A stretch of 64,000 bases of DNA from NCBI RefSeq assembly GCF_003935425.1, contig NZ_RHQN01000007.1, positions 186,001 through 250,000 of the forward strand, in the 5' to 3' direction. This DNA comes from Pseudomonas sp. v388 (GTDB taxonomy: Bacteria; Pseudomonadota; Gammaproteobacteria; Pseudomonadales; Pseudomonadaceae). This document shows positions 34,157 to 46,627 of the stretch, piece by piece. The notes beneath the pieces are model-generated. The model ran no database searches. It saw nothing but the letters and a program-made list of their open reading frames with translations, and was not told the DNA's origin. Position numbers and translations under genes: made by a program. Every line of letters starts with the position of its first letter. Position 1 is the stretch's first letter.

Positions 34157-34831
34157 TTAGTTGATGACGGCGTGGCCTTGGTACGTCAGGTCTACCGCCT
34201 GCGACTCGATGGATCGGTTACCCGCGCGGTCGGTGACGTGGTAGGAGATGCGGATGTTTTCGCTGTCCAGGCTTTCCAGGAAGGCGCGTTCGAAGGAAAT
34301 TCGAACCGGGCGTTCCGTAAGATCCTCGGTGGTGACGACCACCTTCGGGCCTTCTGTCCCATTGCACACGGTCTGGATCACGTCACCGGGTTCCATGCCG
34401 GCATAGCCGGGGACTGTGCCTCTGAGGGTTTCCCCGAAGTTTATTTGCGCAAAACCGATAGGGGCGAGAAGTGTAGCGCCTGGCGCGTTGCGATCTGTTC
34501 TAACAATGAACGGCTTCGACTCAATATGGACTCCACCTGGAAAAGTTTTCCACCGATAACCTATCGCGTAACACCCTCCTGACAGGAAATAATCAGGCTG
34601 GATTGTGAGTCTTATAGGGTTGTCGTCTAAGCCGGACGCGGGGACGGTATACGAGATGCCCGTTGGTAGGTTGTTGACTGTCAGCTCGTAACTGTCGCCC
34701 GGATTGACATTGTTATCGGGAAGGATAAGAACAGCGATCTCTGTAAAGAGATCGCTGTTCTTAATAAGTCCATCATCGTCGGCGACAGGGACCGATGGTG
34801 CGCTTGGCTGGATTTTGTGTGAATGGGTCAT
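34157..34831 (-). CDS. Short two-domain paralogue of the Ig-like proteins
   Basis: A 224-residue all-beta protein. The C-terminal half matches the shared unit of the large paralogues: VRTDRNAPGATLLAPIGF, YAGMEPGDVIQTV, RVSFERAFLESL-like and YHVTDRAGNRS. The first half (ILPDNNVNPGDSYELTVNNLPTGISYTVPASG...GGCYAIGYRWKT) is another sandwich unit. No signal peptide is present. It seems to be a reduced member of the same family, possibly created by recombination between copies. Its start follows a weak GGAA site. Confidence 0.55.
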   Translation of the reverse strand: MTHSHKIQPSAPSVPVADDDGLIKNSDLFTEIAVLILPDNNVNPGDSYELTVNNLPTGISYTVPASGLDDNPIRLTIQPDYFLSGGCYAIGYRWKTFPGGVHIESKPFIVRTDRNAPGATLLAPIGFAQINFGETLRGTVPGYAGMEPGDVIQTVCNGTEGPKVVVTTEDLTERPVRISFERAFLESLDSENIRISYHVTDRAGNRSIESQAVDLTYQGHAVIN

Positions 34832-35048
34832 GTTGTTGTTCCGTGATATTTAAAGAATAGTGTGGTTTTGTTGTTTGAAACGATGGCTGGTTAAATGTTT
34901 TTGGTTGGGCGACGTAGTGGTCGCTTAAAAGTCAACTAATAGAAGGTGCTGCAGTTCGTCAATTGCTACTAGCAGTTTGAAGAGGATTCTTACGCTGTAA
35001 TAGGACGTTGTTGTAGGAGGTGCTGGGCGTTGATTAAATGCCACCCAA

Positions 35049-35083
35049 CAAAAAACCCCAACAAACCAAAGCTCATTGGGGTT
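35049..35083 (-). terminator. Intrinsic terminator after aer
   Basis: An 8-bp stem (AACCCCAA at 35054-35061 and TTGGGGTT at 35076-35083) is followed on the minus strand by a run of six or more T, about 20 bases past the aer stop codon. Confidence 0.85.
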
Positions 35084-35102
35084 CTTCTACAACCAATAAA
35101 AA

Positions 35103-36668
35103 CTACCGATTAAACCGCTCCACCAACGAATACTGCGAATTGGCCGTATCCGTCAGTTCCGCACTCAGCACCGCCGAGCGATTGGCCTGGTCGGAGGTCT
35201 TGTCTGCCAGGTCTGCAATGTTGGCGATGTTCCGGTTGATCTCTTCGGCCACGGAGCTTTGTTCTTCGGTGGCGGTGGCGATCTGGGTGGTCATGTCGGT
35301 GATGTGGGCAACGGCTTCGCTGATGCCTGCCAGCGCTTCATCGGCCTGCATGACCTGCGCAACGCCTTCTTCGGCCTGACGGCGGCCGTTGTTCATGGCC
35401 TGCACTGCGGTGGTGGCGGTCTGTTGCAGCTTGGCGATCAAGCCGTGGATCTGCCCGGTGGACTCGGTGGTACGCTGCGCCAGCTGGCGGACTTCATCGG
35501 CGACGACGGCGAAGCCGCGGCCCATTTCCCCGGCGCGTGCCGCTTCGATGGCGGCGTTGAGGGCCAGCAGGTTGGTCTGGTCGGCGATGCCCTTGATCAC
35601 GTCAACCACGCCGCCGATCTCATCGCTGTCCTTGGCCAACTGGGTGACGGTCACCCCGGTTTCACCTACGGACGTGGACAGCAACTCGATGGCCGCTCGG
35701 GTTTCGCCGGCAATATTGCGGCCGCGACGGGTCAGCTCGTTGGCTTGCTGGGTGGCATCGGCTGCGCGTTGGACATGGCTGGCAACTTCCTGGGTGGTGG
35801 CGGCCATTTCGTTGATGGCGGCGGCGACCTGCTCGGTCTCCACTCGCTGGCGCTCCAGGCCGTTGGAGCTGGCGTTGGCCAGGGAGTTGGACTGACGCGC
35901 CTGGCTGTTGAGATGCTCGGCGGTATCCTGCAAACGGGTCAGGCAGGTTTTCAGGCGCGCTTCCTGGCTGAGGATCGACATCTCCAGACGAGCCTGCGGG
36001 CCGCGGCTGTCGGTGTACATCTGCGCGATCAGCGGGTCGGACGTGGTCTGTTCGGCAAGGCGCAACAGGCGCTTGGTGCCGCGCTGCTGCCAGCTCAGGC
36101 CCAGCAGGCCGAGAGGCACCGACAGCACCGCCGCCAGGGCAAAGCCCCAGGACGTGTTGAGCCAGACACCGATCAGGAAACTGAGCTGGCTCACCAGAAT
36201 GAACGGCAGCCAGTCCTGCAGCACCGGCAGCCACTTGTCGCGGCCTGGCACTGCCGCCTGGCCTTTGTTCAAGCGCGAGTACAAGGCTTCGGCGCGGCGG
36301 ATCTGTTCGGCCGTCGGCTTGACCCGCACGGACTCGAAACCCACCACCTTGCCGTTGTCCAGCATCGGCGTGACGTAGGCGTTGACCCAGTAATGGTCGC
36401 CGTTCTTGCAGCGGTTCTTGACGATGCCCATCCATGGCCGACCGGTTTTCAGGGTGGTCCACATGTGCTCGAACACGGCCGACGGCACGTCCGGGTGGCG
36501 CACCAGGTTATGCGCTGCGCCGACCAGTTCATCGTGGGCGTAACCGCTGATTTCCTGGAACGCGTCGTTGCAATAGCTGATCACGCCACGGGTGTCGGTG
36601 GTCGAGATCAGGCGCTGTTGAGCAGGAAACGTTCGCTCACGCTGGGTGATGGGCTGGTTGTTGCGCAT
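35103..36668 (-). CDS. aer: Aer-type energy-taxis receptor (PAS-MCP)
   Basis: A 521-residue methyl-accepting chemotaxis protein. The N-terminal PAS domain (about 10-120: [25 protein letters not shown]...[17 protein letters not shown]) is the FAD-binding type that senses redox state. Two membrane helices (about 150-195) anchor it, with almost no periplasmic loop, as in Aer. The signalling hairpin contains [38 protein letters not shown]. It signals to CheA so cells move to suitable oxygen levels. Start at 36668 ([11 protein letters not shown]). In P. aeruginosa aer also lies between the cco locus and acnA. Confidence 0.93.
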   Translation of the reverse strand: MRNNQPITQRERTFPAQQRLISTTDTRGVISYCNDAFQEISGYAHDELVGAAHNLVRHPDVPSAVFEHMWTTLKTGRPWMGIVKNRCKNGDHYWVNAYVTPMLDNGKVVGFESVRVKPTAEQIRRAEALYSRLNKGQAAVPGRDKWLPVLQDWLPFILVSQLSFLIGVWLNTSWGFALAAVLSVPLGLLGLSWQQRGTKRLLRLAEQTTSDPLIAQMYTDSRGPQARLEMSILSQEARLKTCLTRLQDTAEHLNSQARQSNSLANASSNGLERQRVETEQVAAAINEMAATTQEVASHVQRAADATQQANELTRRGRNIAGETRAAIELLSTSVGETGVTVTQLAKDSDEIGGVVDVIKGIADQTNLLALNAAIEAARAGEMGRGFAVVADEVRQLAQRTTESTGQIHGLIAKLQQTATTAVQAMNNGRRQAEEGVAQVMQADEALAGISEAVAHITDMTTQIATATEEQSSVAEEINRNIANIADLADKTSDQANRSAVLSAELTDTANSQYSLVERFNR

Positions 36669-36778
36669 GGGTAATCGGTCCTTCGAGGCAGGAGGCTTTG
36701 GCCGGTTATCGGCCGCCAATGCCAGATGTTGAGCATTGCAGCCGCATTGCCTGGTACCTGGCCTGCGGTCGGCGACGC

Positions 36779-37570
36779 TTAACGTGCCACCATGGGGTAG
36801 GTGAACACTGCAAAATGCAGCAGATTCAGGCCTCCATGGCAGAGCACGGCCGCACCCAGGCCGCCCATCCGGTAGGCAACGCCGTAACCCACGCCTGCCA
36901 CCGCAGCCAGCAGCATCATTTCCCAACCGGCTGAAAAGTGCGCCAGGCCGAACAGTGCCGCGCTGATGCCTATGGCCAGGGTCGCCGCTGACTTACGATG
37001 CCGGAACGCTGCTTCAAGCTGGCCTTGCAGGTAAGCGCGGAAGAACAGCTCTTCAGTCACGCTCACCAGCAGCAGGTTGTTGAGCAGCCACAGCAGCCCT
37101 GGCTGCGGCCATTTTGGTGCCCAGTCGATCACGCCGGCGATCAGTGCCGCGCCCAGGCACGCGGCTGATGTAACGGCCAGCAGCACGCCTGCGACGCGCA
37201 ATGAGCGTCGCCACGGAATGTTCGGCAACAACCACGGACAGGCCAATAGAATCCAGAACCCGATCAAAGGCTTGTCCAGATTCAGGGCCATGGAGAAGGG
37301 TGCGGCATCGGCGCTGAAGCGAGCGCTGTCAATGACGTTGGCATTGTCGAAGCCGGGCAGCAGATGACAGGCCAAGGCGAGGCCGGTCAGAATGAACAGC
37401 CCGTGGCCCGATCGGCGCAGGTTCGGTTGCCGATGCGGCATTACACCTGCTGCGGCGATCGCCAGCAGGAATACCGCGCCGGCTGCCGGCCAGTCGAGAC
37501 TGCCGGCGGCCAGCGCCACGCCGTAACCCAGAGTGAGCAGGCCGAGAAAAAACCAGTGCTGAGCTGCCAT
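36779..37570 (-). CDS. CPBP-family (CAAX-like) intramembrane metalloprotease
   Basis: A 263-residue protein with about eight membrane helices. The protease motifs are EELFFR (173-178), FGLAHFSAG with a conserved histidine (about 210) and [10 protein letters not shown] (about 250) near the C-terminus. CPBP proteins are related to CAAX prenyl protease 2; in bacteria the substrates are mostly unknown. It is transcribed on the same strand as acnA and aer, about 70 bases after the acnA stop. Confidence 0.85.
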   Translation of the reverse strand: MAAQHWFFLGLLTLGYGVALAAGSLDWPAAGAVFLLAIAAAGVMPHRQPNLRRSGHGLFILTGLALACHLLPGFDNANVIDSARFSADAAPFSMALNLDKPLIGFWILLACPWLLPNIPWRRSLRVAGVLLAVTSAACLGAALIAGVIDWAPKWPQPGLLWLLNNLLLVSVTEELFFRAYLQGQLEAAFRHRKSAATLAIGISAALFGLAHFSAGWEMMLLAAVAGVGYGVAYRMGGLGAAVLCHGGLNLLHFAVFTYPMVAR

Positions 37571-37640
37571 GCGAATCTCCGGGCCGTCAAGGGCAGGGGA
37601 TTCTATCCGAGCAGGTCAACACTGGCCCACATGCCGTGGA

Positions 37641-40385
<2,745 letters not shown>

Positions 40386-40716
40386 GAACGACTCCTTTGA
40401 AGTGGGGTGCATGGTTTCATGCAGCGGGCGCCGGTTGCATCAGGTCGGTGGCGCCGCTTCTGTTCTTCAGGGCACCTCTAAAAACTGCTTGCGTTGCCAT
40501 CGCTGCGTTAAAACAGGCTCAAGTTGCTCATTTACAACTCGTAAACTGCGCTTCTTCGCCTGTTTTGCCTTGCGTTGGCTGCCTCGCCTACGTTGTTAGA
40601 GGCACCCTCTAGCCTAGTGGACTGTAGGCCCGCGCCCGTGGTTCCTGATTTCGGTATCATGCGCGCCTTTCGTGTCTGCGGGGTCAAGCCTGCGTCCCCG
40701 TCGTCCAGGAGTCACC
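40386..40716. other. acnA-rlmM divergent intergenic region
   Basis: About 330 bases between the divergent acnA and rlmM starts, nearly half of it a MITE-like element (40469-40608). The remaining parts, about 80 bp next to acnA and 108 bp next to rlmM, must hold their promoters. No operator was recognised. Confidence 0.4.
40469..40608. mobile_element. 140-bp MITE-like element with terminal inverted repeats
   Basis: The ends are imperfect inverted repeats: AGGGCACCTCTAAAAAC at the left and, on the opposite strand, AGGGTGCCTCTAACAAC at the right (14 of 17 identical). Inside, AAAACAGGC and GCCTGTTTT form a second inverted pair around a less ordered centre. There is no coding capacity, and no target duplication is evident. 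It resembles short non-autonomous elements common in Pseudomonas genomes. Confidence 0.65.
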
Positions 40717-41793
40717 ATGAATACGCTGTTTATGCATTGCCGGCCCGGTTTTGAAAGCGAGGTCTGCTCAGAGATCTCCGATCTTGCCGCGCGCCTGGAC
40801 ATTGCCGGTTACGCCAAGGCCCGGCCCGACACGGCCTGTGCCGAGTTCATCTGCAGCGAGCCGGACGGCGCCGAGCGCCTGATGAGCGGTCAGCGCTTCG
40901 AACGGCTGATCTTTCCCCGCCAGTGGGCGCGCGGGCTGTTCGTCAACCTGCCGGAAACCGATCGCATCAGCGTCATCCTTGGGCAGCTGGCAGGCTTCCC
41001 GACCTGCGGCAGCCTGTGGCTTGAGGTGGTGGATACCAATGACGGCAAAGAACTGTCGAATTTCTGCAAGAAGTTCGAAGCGCCACTGCGCAAGGCACTG
41101 ACTCAGGCCGGCAAGCTGGTGGACGATCCGCACAAGCCGCGTTTGCTGTTGACCTTCAAAAGCGGCCGGGAAGTGTTTCTGGGGCTGGCTGATGCCGGCA
41201 ACAGCGCGATGTGGCCAATGGGCATTCCGCGCCTGAAGTTTCCCCGAGAAGCGCCGAGCCGTTCGACGCTCAAGCTCGAAGAGGCATGGCACCATTTCAT
41301 TCCTCGTGGCCAGTGGGATGAGCGCCTGTCGGGCGACATGACCGGCGTCGACCTGGGCGCCGCACCCGGTGGCTGGACGTATCAACTGGTGCGCCGTGGC
41401 ATGCTGGTGACCGCCATCGATAATGGCCCGATGGCCGAAAGCCTGATGGATACCGGTCTGGTTCAGCATCTGATGGCTGATGGTTTTACCTACAAGCCGC
41501 GTCAGCCGGTGGACTGGATGGTCTGCGACATCGTCGAAAAACCGGCCCGTAACGCCGCGCTGCTGGAAACCTGGCTGGGAGAAGGGCTGTGCCGGGAAGC
41601 GGTGGTCAACCTCAAGCTGCCGATGAAACAGCGCTACGCCGAAGTGCGCAGGTTGCTGGACCGGATCGAAGAAGGCTTCAAGGCGCGCGGGGTGCGGGTG
41701 TCCATCGGTTGCAAGCAGCTGTACCACGACCGCGAGGAAGTGACGTGTCATTTGCGGCGGCTGGACGTGGCAAAACCCGCGCGCAAGGGATAG
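40717..41793 (+). CDS. rlmM: RlmM, 23S rRNA C2498 2'-O-ribose methyltransferase
   Basis: A 358-residue enzyme that methylates the ribose of C2498 in 23S rRNA using S-adenosylmethionine. The N-terminal THUMP-like region starts MNTLFMHCRPGFESE; the RrmJ-type methyltransferase fold has DLGAAPGGWTYQLV near residue 211 (SAM site), then VDWMVCDIVEKP and VVNLKLPMKQRY carrying the K-D-K-E catalytic set. The ATG at 40717 (MNTLFMHC) is chosen over an upstream in-frame ATG at 40672 lacking family similarity. Confidence 0.95.
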   Translation: MNTLFMHCRPGFESEVCSEISDLAARLDIAGYAKARPDTACAEFICSEPDGAERLMSGQRFERLIFPRQWARGLFVNLPETDRISVILGQLAGFPTCGSLWLEVVDTNDGKELSNFCKKFEAPLRKALTQAGKLVDDPHKPRLLLTFKSGREVFLGLADAGNSAMWPMGIPRLKFPREAPSRSTLKLEEAWHHFIPRGQWDERLSGDMTGVDLGAAPGGWTYQLVRRGMLVTAIDNGPMAESLMDTGLVQHLMADGFTYKPRQPVDWMVCDIVEKPARNAALLETWLGEGLCREAVVNLKLPMKQRYAEVRRLLDRIEEGFKARGVRVSIGCKQLYHDREEVTCHLRRLDVAKPARKG

Positions 41794-41896
41794 AAGCCGT
41801 GGAAGCGGCGCCAGCCGCCGTGCCTCTCATAAGCACCTTCTTGGCCTGCCCGACTGATTTGGGTAACAATGCCCGCCTGCTTTCTGGAGTGCCCTC

Positions 41897-42151
41897 ATGT
41901 CTGAACCCATCGAAATACCACCCGTTGATGCCGTCCTCGATGCCAGCGGGCTCAATTGCCCGGAACCGGTGATGATGCTGCACCAGAAGGTGCGCGACCT
42001 GCACGGCGGTGGTTTGCTCAAGGTGATCGCCACCGACCCTTCTACGCAGCGGGACATTCCCAAGTTCTGTGTGTTCCTGGGCCACGAGCTGATCGAGCAA
42101 CAGGTCGACGATACGACTTACCTCTACTGGATCCGCAAGAAGGCCGACTGA
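41897..42151 (+). CDS. tusA: TusA sulfur-carrier protein
   Basis: An 84-residue sulfurtransferase with the [13 protein letters not shown] motif (catalytic Cys21) and the SirA-like fold ([29 protein letters not shown]). It receives sulfur from a cysteine desulfurase and passes it on for 2-thiouridine in tRNA and other uses. It follows rlmM by about 100 bases on the same strand, a pairing common in Pseudomonas. Confidence 0.95.
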   Translation: MSEPIEIPPVDAVLDASGLNCPEPVMMLHQKVRDLHGGGLLKVIATDPSTQRDIPKFCVFLGHELIEQQVDDTTYLYWIRKKAD

Positions 42152-42211
42152 ATTCGGCCCGGCGGGCGCGGGACCTCACGAAACTCCACGCAGCATTACC
42201 GAGTACCTCCC

Positions 42212-43354
42212 ATGCGAATCGTTGCCGACGAAAATATTCCGCTGCTCGACGCCTTCTTTTCCGGCTTCGGCGAGATCCGCCGCCTGCCGGGCCGCTCCAT
42301 CGACCGCGAGGCCATCGCCGACGCCGATATCCTGCTGGTGCGCTCGGTGACCCCGGTGACCGCCGCCATGCTCGAAGGCAGCCCGGTGCGCTTTGTCGGC
42401 ACCTGCACCATCGGCACCGACCATCTGGATCTGGACTACCTGAATCAGGCCGGAATCCGCTGGTCAAGCGCGCCGGGCTGTAACGCCCGTGGCGTGGTGG
42501 ACTACGTGCTGGGCAGCCTGCTGACCCTGGCCGAGATCGAAGGCGTGGAGTTGCGCGAGCGCACTTACGGCATCGTCGGCGCCGGCCAGGTCGGTGGGCG
42601 TCTGCTCGCCGTGCTCAAGGCGTTGGGCTGGAACGTGCTGGTCTGCGATCCGCCGCGCCAGGCAGCCGAGGGTGGAGAGTTCGTCAGCCTTGAGGAGATC
42701 ATCCGGCGTTGCGATGTGATCAGCCTGCACACGCCGCTGACGCGTACAGGCGAGCAACCGACCCACCATCTGTTCGATGCCGCGCGCCTCGGCCAGCTCA
42801 AGCACGGCGCGTGGCTGATCAATGCCAGCCGTGGTGCCGTGGTCGACAACAGCGCCCTGCACGATGTGCTGCTGGACCGTGAAGACCTTCAGGCCGTGCT
42901 CGACGTGTGGGAAGGCGAACCGCGGGTCAACGTTCCATTGGCGGACCTGTGCGTGATCGCCACGCCGCACATCGCCGGCTACAGCCTGGACGGCCGCCAG
43001 CGCGGCACCGCGCAGATCTATCAGGCGCTGTGCGCATTGCTCGATCAACCGGCTTCGATCCGGCTCGATGACCTGCTGCCCCGGCCGTGGCTGGCGCAGG
43101 TCAGCCTCGATGCCGGCACCGACCCGACCTGGGCGCTCAACATGCTCTGTCGGGGCGTGTACGATCCGCGCCGTGACGACGCGGATTTTCGGCGCAGCCT
43201 GGTGGGCGATGCCGCGCAACAGCGTCTGGCGTTCGACGCGCTGCGCAAGCATTACCCGCCGCGCCGGGAGATCGAAGGTCTGAAGGTCAAGGTCGAGGGG
43301 GACGCCTCATCGTTGCGCGAGCTGGTTCTGGCCTTGGGCGCAGAGCTGATCTGA
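42212..43354 (+). CDS. pdxB: PdxB, erythronate-4-phosphate dehydrogenase
   Basis: A 380-residue NAD-dependent 2-hydroxyacid dehydrogenase that oxidises 4-phosphoerythronate in pyridoxal phosphate synthesis. It begins [16 protein letters not shown], has the Rossmann motif [31 protein letters not shown] (about 119-148), catalytic regions [13 protein letters not shown] and [21 protein letters not shown], and the PdxB-specific C-terminal dimerisation domain. A bidirectional terminator follows. Confidence 0.96.
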   Translation: MRIVADENIPLLDAFFSGFGEIRRLPGRSIDREAIADADILLVRSVTPVTAAMLEGSPVRFVGTCTIGTDHLDLDYLNQAGIRWSSAPGCNARGVVDYVLGSLLTLAEIEGVELRERTYGIVGAGQVGGRLLAVLKALGWNVLVCDPPRQAAEGGEFVSLEEIIRRCDVISLHTPLTRTGEQPTHHLFDAARLGQLKHGAWLINASRGAVVDNSALHDVLLDREDLQAVLDVWEGEPRVNVPLADLCVIATPHIAGYSLDGRQRGTAQIYQALCALLDQPASIRLDDLLPRPWLAQVSLDAGTDPTWALNMLCRGVYDPRRDDADFRRSLVGDAAQQRLAFDALRKHYPPRREIEGLKVKVEGDASSLRELVLALGAELI

Positions 43355-43368
43355 AAAGAGGCAGGCAT

Positions 43369-43395
43369 AAAAAACCCGACACCAGGGTCGGGTTT
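43369..43395. terminator. Bidirectional intrinsic terminator after pdxB
   Basis: A 9-bp stem (AAACCCGAC at 43372-43380 and GTCGGGTTT at 43387-43395) with A-rich and T-rich flanks serves pdxB on the plus strand and the small gene at 43431-43607 on the minus strand. Confidence 0.85.
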
Positions 43396-43430
43396 CAATC
43401 ACGGGTGTGACTCAATTCTGGTGTCGTCAC

Positions 43431-43607
43431 TCAGTTTTGTTTTTCCGGGGTGACCCACTGCTTGTCGCACTCCTGGCAGGCAGTCTGCACCATCTCTTCG
43501 GTGATCAGGATTTCACGTCCTTCCTGATCCAGTACCGCGCCGCCTACCGGCAGATTGGGCGTGGCCCGAACGATTTCGACGGCATTGCTAGGCTCTTGCA
43601 GGCTCAT
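43431..43607 (-). CDS. Small conserved protein, PA1571-like, probably ANR-regulated
   Basis: A 58-residue protein, MSLQEPSNAVEIVRATPNL at the start and ending VTPEKQN, with a CQEC cysteine pair (44-47). I recall a closely similar small gene (PA1571) in P. aeruginosa that belongs to the ANR regulon; its function is unknown. The ATG has an excellent AAAGGAGAGAG ribosome binding site. A candidate ANR box and -10 lie upstream with class II spacing. Confidence 0.85.
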   Translation of the reverse strand: MSLQEPSNAVEIVRATPNLPVGGAVLDQEGREILITEEMVQTACQECDKQWVTPEKQN

Positions 43608-43665
43608 GGTCTCTCTCCTTTCATCAGGTGCACTTTAAAAATTACCCGCGCTCGATGAATGTGCC

Positions 43666-43679
43666 GTGACATTTTTCAA
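43666..43679 (-). promoter_or_regulatory. Candidate ANR box of the 58-residue gene
   Basis: Minus strand TTGAA-AAAT-GTCAC keeps seven of eight bases of the TTGA-N6-TCAA core. A centre at 43672.5 predicts a start near 43631. TAATTT at 43644-43639 sits where a -10 is expected, leaving a leader of about 24 bases to the ATG. Confidence 0.6.
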
Positions 43680-43875
43680 CCGTTCGTACGCAAGTCAGCC
43701 AGACAAGACAGCGATGATGGCTCGGTTCGCGCTGCTGTCATACGGCCATAACACATGACCCGACTGCGCTTCGAAAAGTTCATCGCCAGGGCAGAACATC
43801 GGCGCGCAGATTCCTGATGAGTACAGGTGTAGGCTTTGCGACTCAAGCATTTTCGGACAGGCAGGTAAGGTTTTG

Positions 43876-45654
43876 ATGAATTCGCTGTTTTCCCGCCGTC
43901 AGCGGCAGGCCATTCGTCTGGCCGCAAGCTTCGTTTCTCCTTATCGCTGGCAGGTGGCCGGTGCCCTGCTGGCGCTGGTGGTGACCGCCGGTATTACATT
44001 GTCCATCGGGCAAGGCATCAAGATGATGGTCGATCAGGGATTCATGACGCAATCGGCCGCGCTTCTGGAACGATCCATCGGCTTTTTCATGCTGTTGATC
44101 CTGGGCCTGGCGGTCGGAACCTTCATGCGCTTTTATCTGGTGTCTTGGATTGGCGAGCGGGTGGTCGCCGATCTGCGCCGGCAAGTCTTCGATCACCTTG
44201 TCGAACTGCACCCCGGTTTCTACGAGAGCAACCGCAGCTCCGAGATCCAGTCGCGGTTGACTGCCGACACCACGTTGCTGCAGTCGGTGATCGGCTCGTC
44301 GTTGTCGATGTTCCTGCGCAATGCCTTGATGGTCATCGGCGGCATCGTGCTGCTGTTCATCACCAACCCCAAGCTCACCAGCATCGTGGTGGTGGCGTTG
44401 CCGCTGATCCTCGCGCCGATCCTGATGTTCGGGCGTCGGGTGCGTACGCTGTCCCGGGAGAGTCAGGATCGCATCGCCGACGTCGGCAGTTATGTGGCCG
44501 AGGCACTGGGGCAGATCAAGACGGTCCAGGCCTACAACCACCAACAGCAGGACAAGGCGCGCTTCGCACAGACTGCCGAGCAGGCATTCGACACTGCGCG
44601 CAAGCGTATCCTGCAACGCTCCTGGCTGATCACCCTGGTCATCGTGCTGGTGCTGGGCGCTGTGGCAGTCATGCTCTGGGTCGGCGGGATGGACGTGATC
44701 AACGGCACCATTTCCAGCGGTGAACTGGCGGCGTTCGTGTTCTACGCGCTGATCGTGGGCATGGCGTTCGGCACCCTGAGCGAGGTGATCGGCGAACTGC
44801 AGCGCGCCGCTGGTGCGGCCGAGCGGATCGGCGAATTGCTGGCCGCGCGCAATGAAATCACCGCGCCGTCCGAAGGCTGTCTGAGGCTGCCGCCGCGGGT
44901 GACCGGCCATCTGGCGCTGGAAGGGGTCAGCTTCGCCTACGCCTCGCGCCCGGAGCGCAATGCGCTGGATAACCTGACCCTGACCGTCGAGGCCGGTGAG
45001 ACCGTGGCGCTGGTCGGGCCTTCAGGGGCGGGCAAGTCAACCCTGTTCGATCTGCTGCTGCGCTTCTATGACCCGCAGCAAGGTCGCATCCTGGTGGACC
45101 ATGTGCCCATCAATCAACTCGACCCACGGGACCTGCGCCGTTGCTTCGCCCAGGTCGCGCAAAGCCCGGCACTGTTCATCGGCAGCGTCGAGGACAATAT
45201 CCGTTACGGCAACCCCGACGCCACCTTCGAACAGGTCGAGGCGGCCGCGCGCATCGCCCACGCCCATGAGTTCATTCTGGAGATGGCCGACGGGTATCAG
45301 ACGCGGCTGGGGGAGGGCGGAATCGGACTGTCCGGAGGCCAGCGCCAGCGTCTGGCCATTGCCAGGGCACTGTTGGTGGATGCGCCGATTCTGTTGCTCG
45401 ATGAAGCGACCAGCGCGCTGGATGCGCAGAGCGAATACCTGATCCAGCAGGCGTTGCCCGATCTGATGAAAGGCCGTACGACCCTGGTGATTGCCCACCG
45501 CCTGGCCACCGTGCAGAACGCCGACCGCATCGCGGTGATCGATCAGGGACGGCTCGTCGCGATTGGCACCCACGCACAGCTGATCGCCGGCAATCCGCTG
45601 TATGCACGGCTGGCGGCGCTGCAATTCAATGCCGGAAAGGACACGGTCGGCTAG
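43876..45654 (+). CDS. MsbA-like ABC exporter, fused membrane and ATPase domains
   Basis: A 592-residue half-transporter. Six membrane helices (about 18-310) are followed by an ATPase domain with Walker A GPSGAGKST near 380, Q-loop, signature LSGGQRQRLAIARA near 485, Walker B ILLLDEATSALD near 507 and the H-loop IAHRLATVQ. It resembles the lipid A/multidrug ABC family (ABCB-type) and probably works as a homodimer exporting a hydrophobic compound; the substrate cannot be read from sequence. The ATG at 43876 is preferred to a TTG directly before it. Confidence 0.9.
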   Translation: MNSLFSRRQRQAIRLAASFVSPYRWQVAGALLALVVTAGITLSIGQGIKMMVDQGFMTQSAALLERSIGFFMLLILGLAVGTFMRFYLVSWIGERVVADLRRQVFDHLVELHPGFYESNRSSEIQSRLTADTTLLQSVIGSSLSMFLRNALMVIGGIVLLFITNPKLTSIVVVALPLILAPILMFGRRVRTLSRESQDRIADVGSYVAEALGQIKTVQAYNHQQQDKARFAQTAEQAFDTARKRILQRSWLITLVIVLVLGAVAVMLWVGGMDVINGTISSGELAAFVFYALIVGMAFGTLSEVIGELQRAAGAAERIGELLAARNEITAPSEGCLRLPPRVTGHLALEGVSFAYASRPERNALDNLTLTVEAGETVALVGPSGAGKSTLFDLLLRFYDPQQGRILVDHVPINQLDPRDLRRCFAQVAQSPALFIGSVEDNIRYGNPDATFEQVEAAARIAHAHEFILEMADGYQTRLGEGGIGLSGGQRQRLAIARALLVDAPILLLDEATSALDAQSEYLIQQALPDLMKGRTTLVIAHRLATVQNADRIAVIDQGRLVAIGTHAQLIAGNPLYARLAALQFNAGKDTVG

Positions 45655-45711
45655 GGCGCGGCTGTTGTCCCGGCGGCCGCGAGGCAGCCGTCGGGACCGC
45701 ATCGCCGATGC

Positions 45712-45993
45712 TTAGCGGTATTCGCACAGATAAGCGGTGTCGACACTGACCTTCAGCTGAAACTTGCTGTTGGCCGGTACGTTGAAGCGAGTGCCGGTGG
45801 CATAGGTTTCCCACTGCTCGCTGCCGGGCAGCTTGACGATCAGTTCGCCGGAGATCACATGCATGATCTCGCTCTGGGCCGTGCCGAACTCATACTCGCC
45901 CGCTGCCATCACGCCGATGGTGGCTTGACCTTCAGTCTGGTTGAACGCGATGGATTTGACGGTTCCGTCGAAGTACTCGTTGACCTTGAACAT
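45712..45993 (-). CDS. ppnP: PpnP pyrimidine/purine nucleoside phosphorylase
   Basis: A 93-residue cupin (formerly DUF1255/YaiE) starting [17 protein letters not shown], with [31 protein letters not shown] and [13 protein letters not shown] forming the barrel. PpnP cleaves several nucleosides with phosphate to give the base and ribose-1-phosphate. The length and motifs match the family fully. The ATG at 45993 is chosen; the longer frame upstream has no family similarity. Confidence 0.93.
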   Translation of the reverse strand: MFKVNEYFDGTVKSIAFNQTEGQATIGVMAAGEYEFGTAQSEIMHVISGELIVKLPGSEQWETYATGTRFNVPANSKFQLKVSVDTAYLCEYR

Positions 45994-46084
45994 GGGCGAT
46001 TCCTTGGTGAGGGGCTGAAAAAGGTCGCTCAGTATGCCCAAGGCGCCCTGCGTCGTCACCCGCATCGCGCCCGATGAACCGGCG

Positions 46085-46627
46085 TCAGTTGGGGAGAATC
46101 AACGGCAGCAGGCGGGCCGTGTTACGTGCATCCACCAGCGCACGATGTTGCTGTCCGCTGAACTGCATGCCGGCCAGTTGCAAGGCGCTGTTCAGGCCCA
46201 GGGGCTTTTGCAGCTGGCGGGCCTGGGCAAAGCGCTGCTTGAGGTTGACGTAAGGCATGCTTGCCAGCGCGCTTTCAAGCCCGTGCTGACGCCATTCTTC
46301 CTCCAGCTGGCGACGATCGTAATCGCCCCAACTGGCCCAGCCGACCACCCGCGCCCGATGATGGCTCAACCAGCGCTCGAATTGCGGCCAGACGGTGGTC
46401 ATCGGTGCGGCGGAATCGATGTTGTTCTGGCCTATATGCGTCAGCTCGCGGCAGAACTGAGTCAGCAACGGCCGGCGCACGGGCCGCACGAAACGTTCGA
46501 AGTGATCCAGCTCTCGCCCGTCCTGATTGACCAGCGTCGCGCCGATTTCAATGACTTCCATTTCCGCGACCGGCCAACCACCTTCTTCAGTGGTGGCTTC
46601 AAGGTCAATCACCAGCCAATGCGGCAT
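46085..46627 (-). CDS. DEDDh-type 3'-5' exonuclease (KapD-like)
   Basis: A 180-residue exonuclease. Motif I is [15 protein letters not shown] with a following EVIEIGA, motif II lies near [12 protein letters not shown], and motif III is [13 protein letters not shown], giving the DEDDh acidic set. The fold is close to the ERI-1/KapD group rather than DNA polymerase epsilon. The substrate (RNA or DNA end) is not evident. The ATG at 46627 ([10 protein letters not shown]) is preferred over a TTG two codons before. Confidence 0.88.
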   Translation of the reverse strand: MPHWLVIDLEATTEEGGWPVAEMEVIEIGATLVNQDGRELDHFERFVRPVRRPLLTQFCRELTHIGQNNIDSAAPMTTVWPQFERWLSHHRARVVGWASWGDYDRRQLEEEWRQHGLESALASMPYVNLKQRFAQARQLQKPLGLNSALQLAGMQFSGQQHRALVDARNTARLLPLILPN

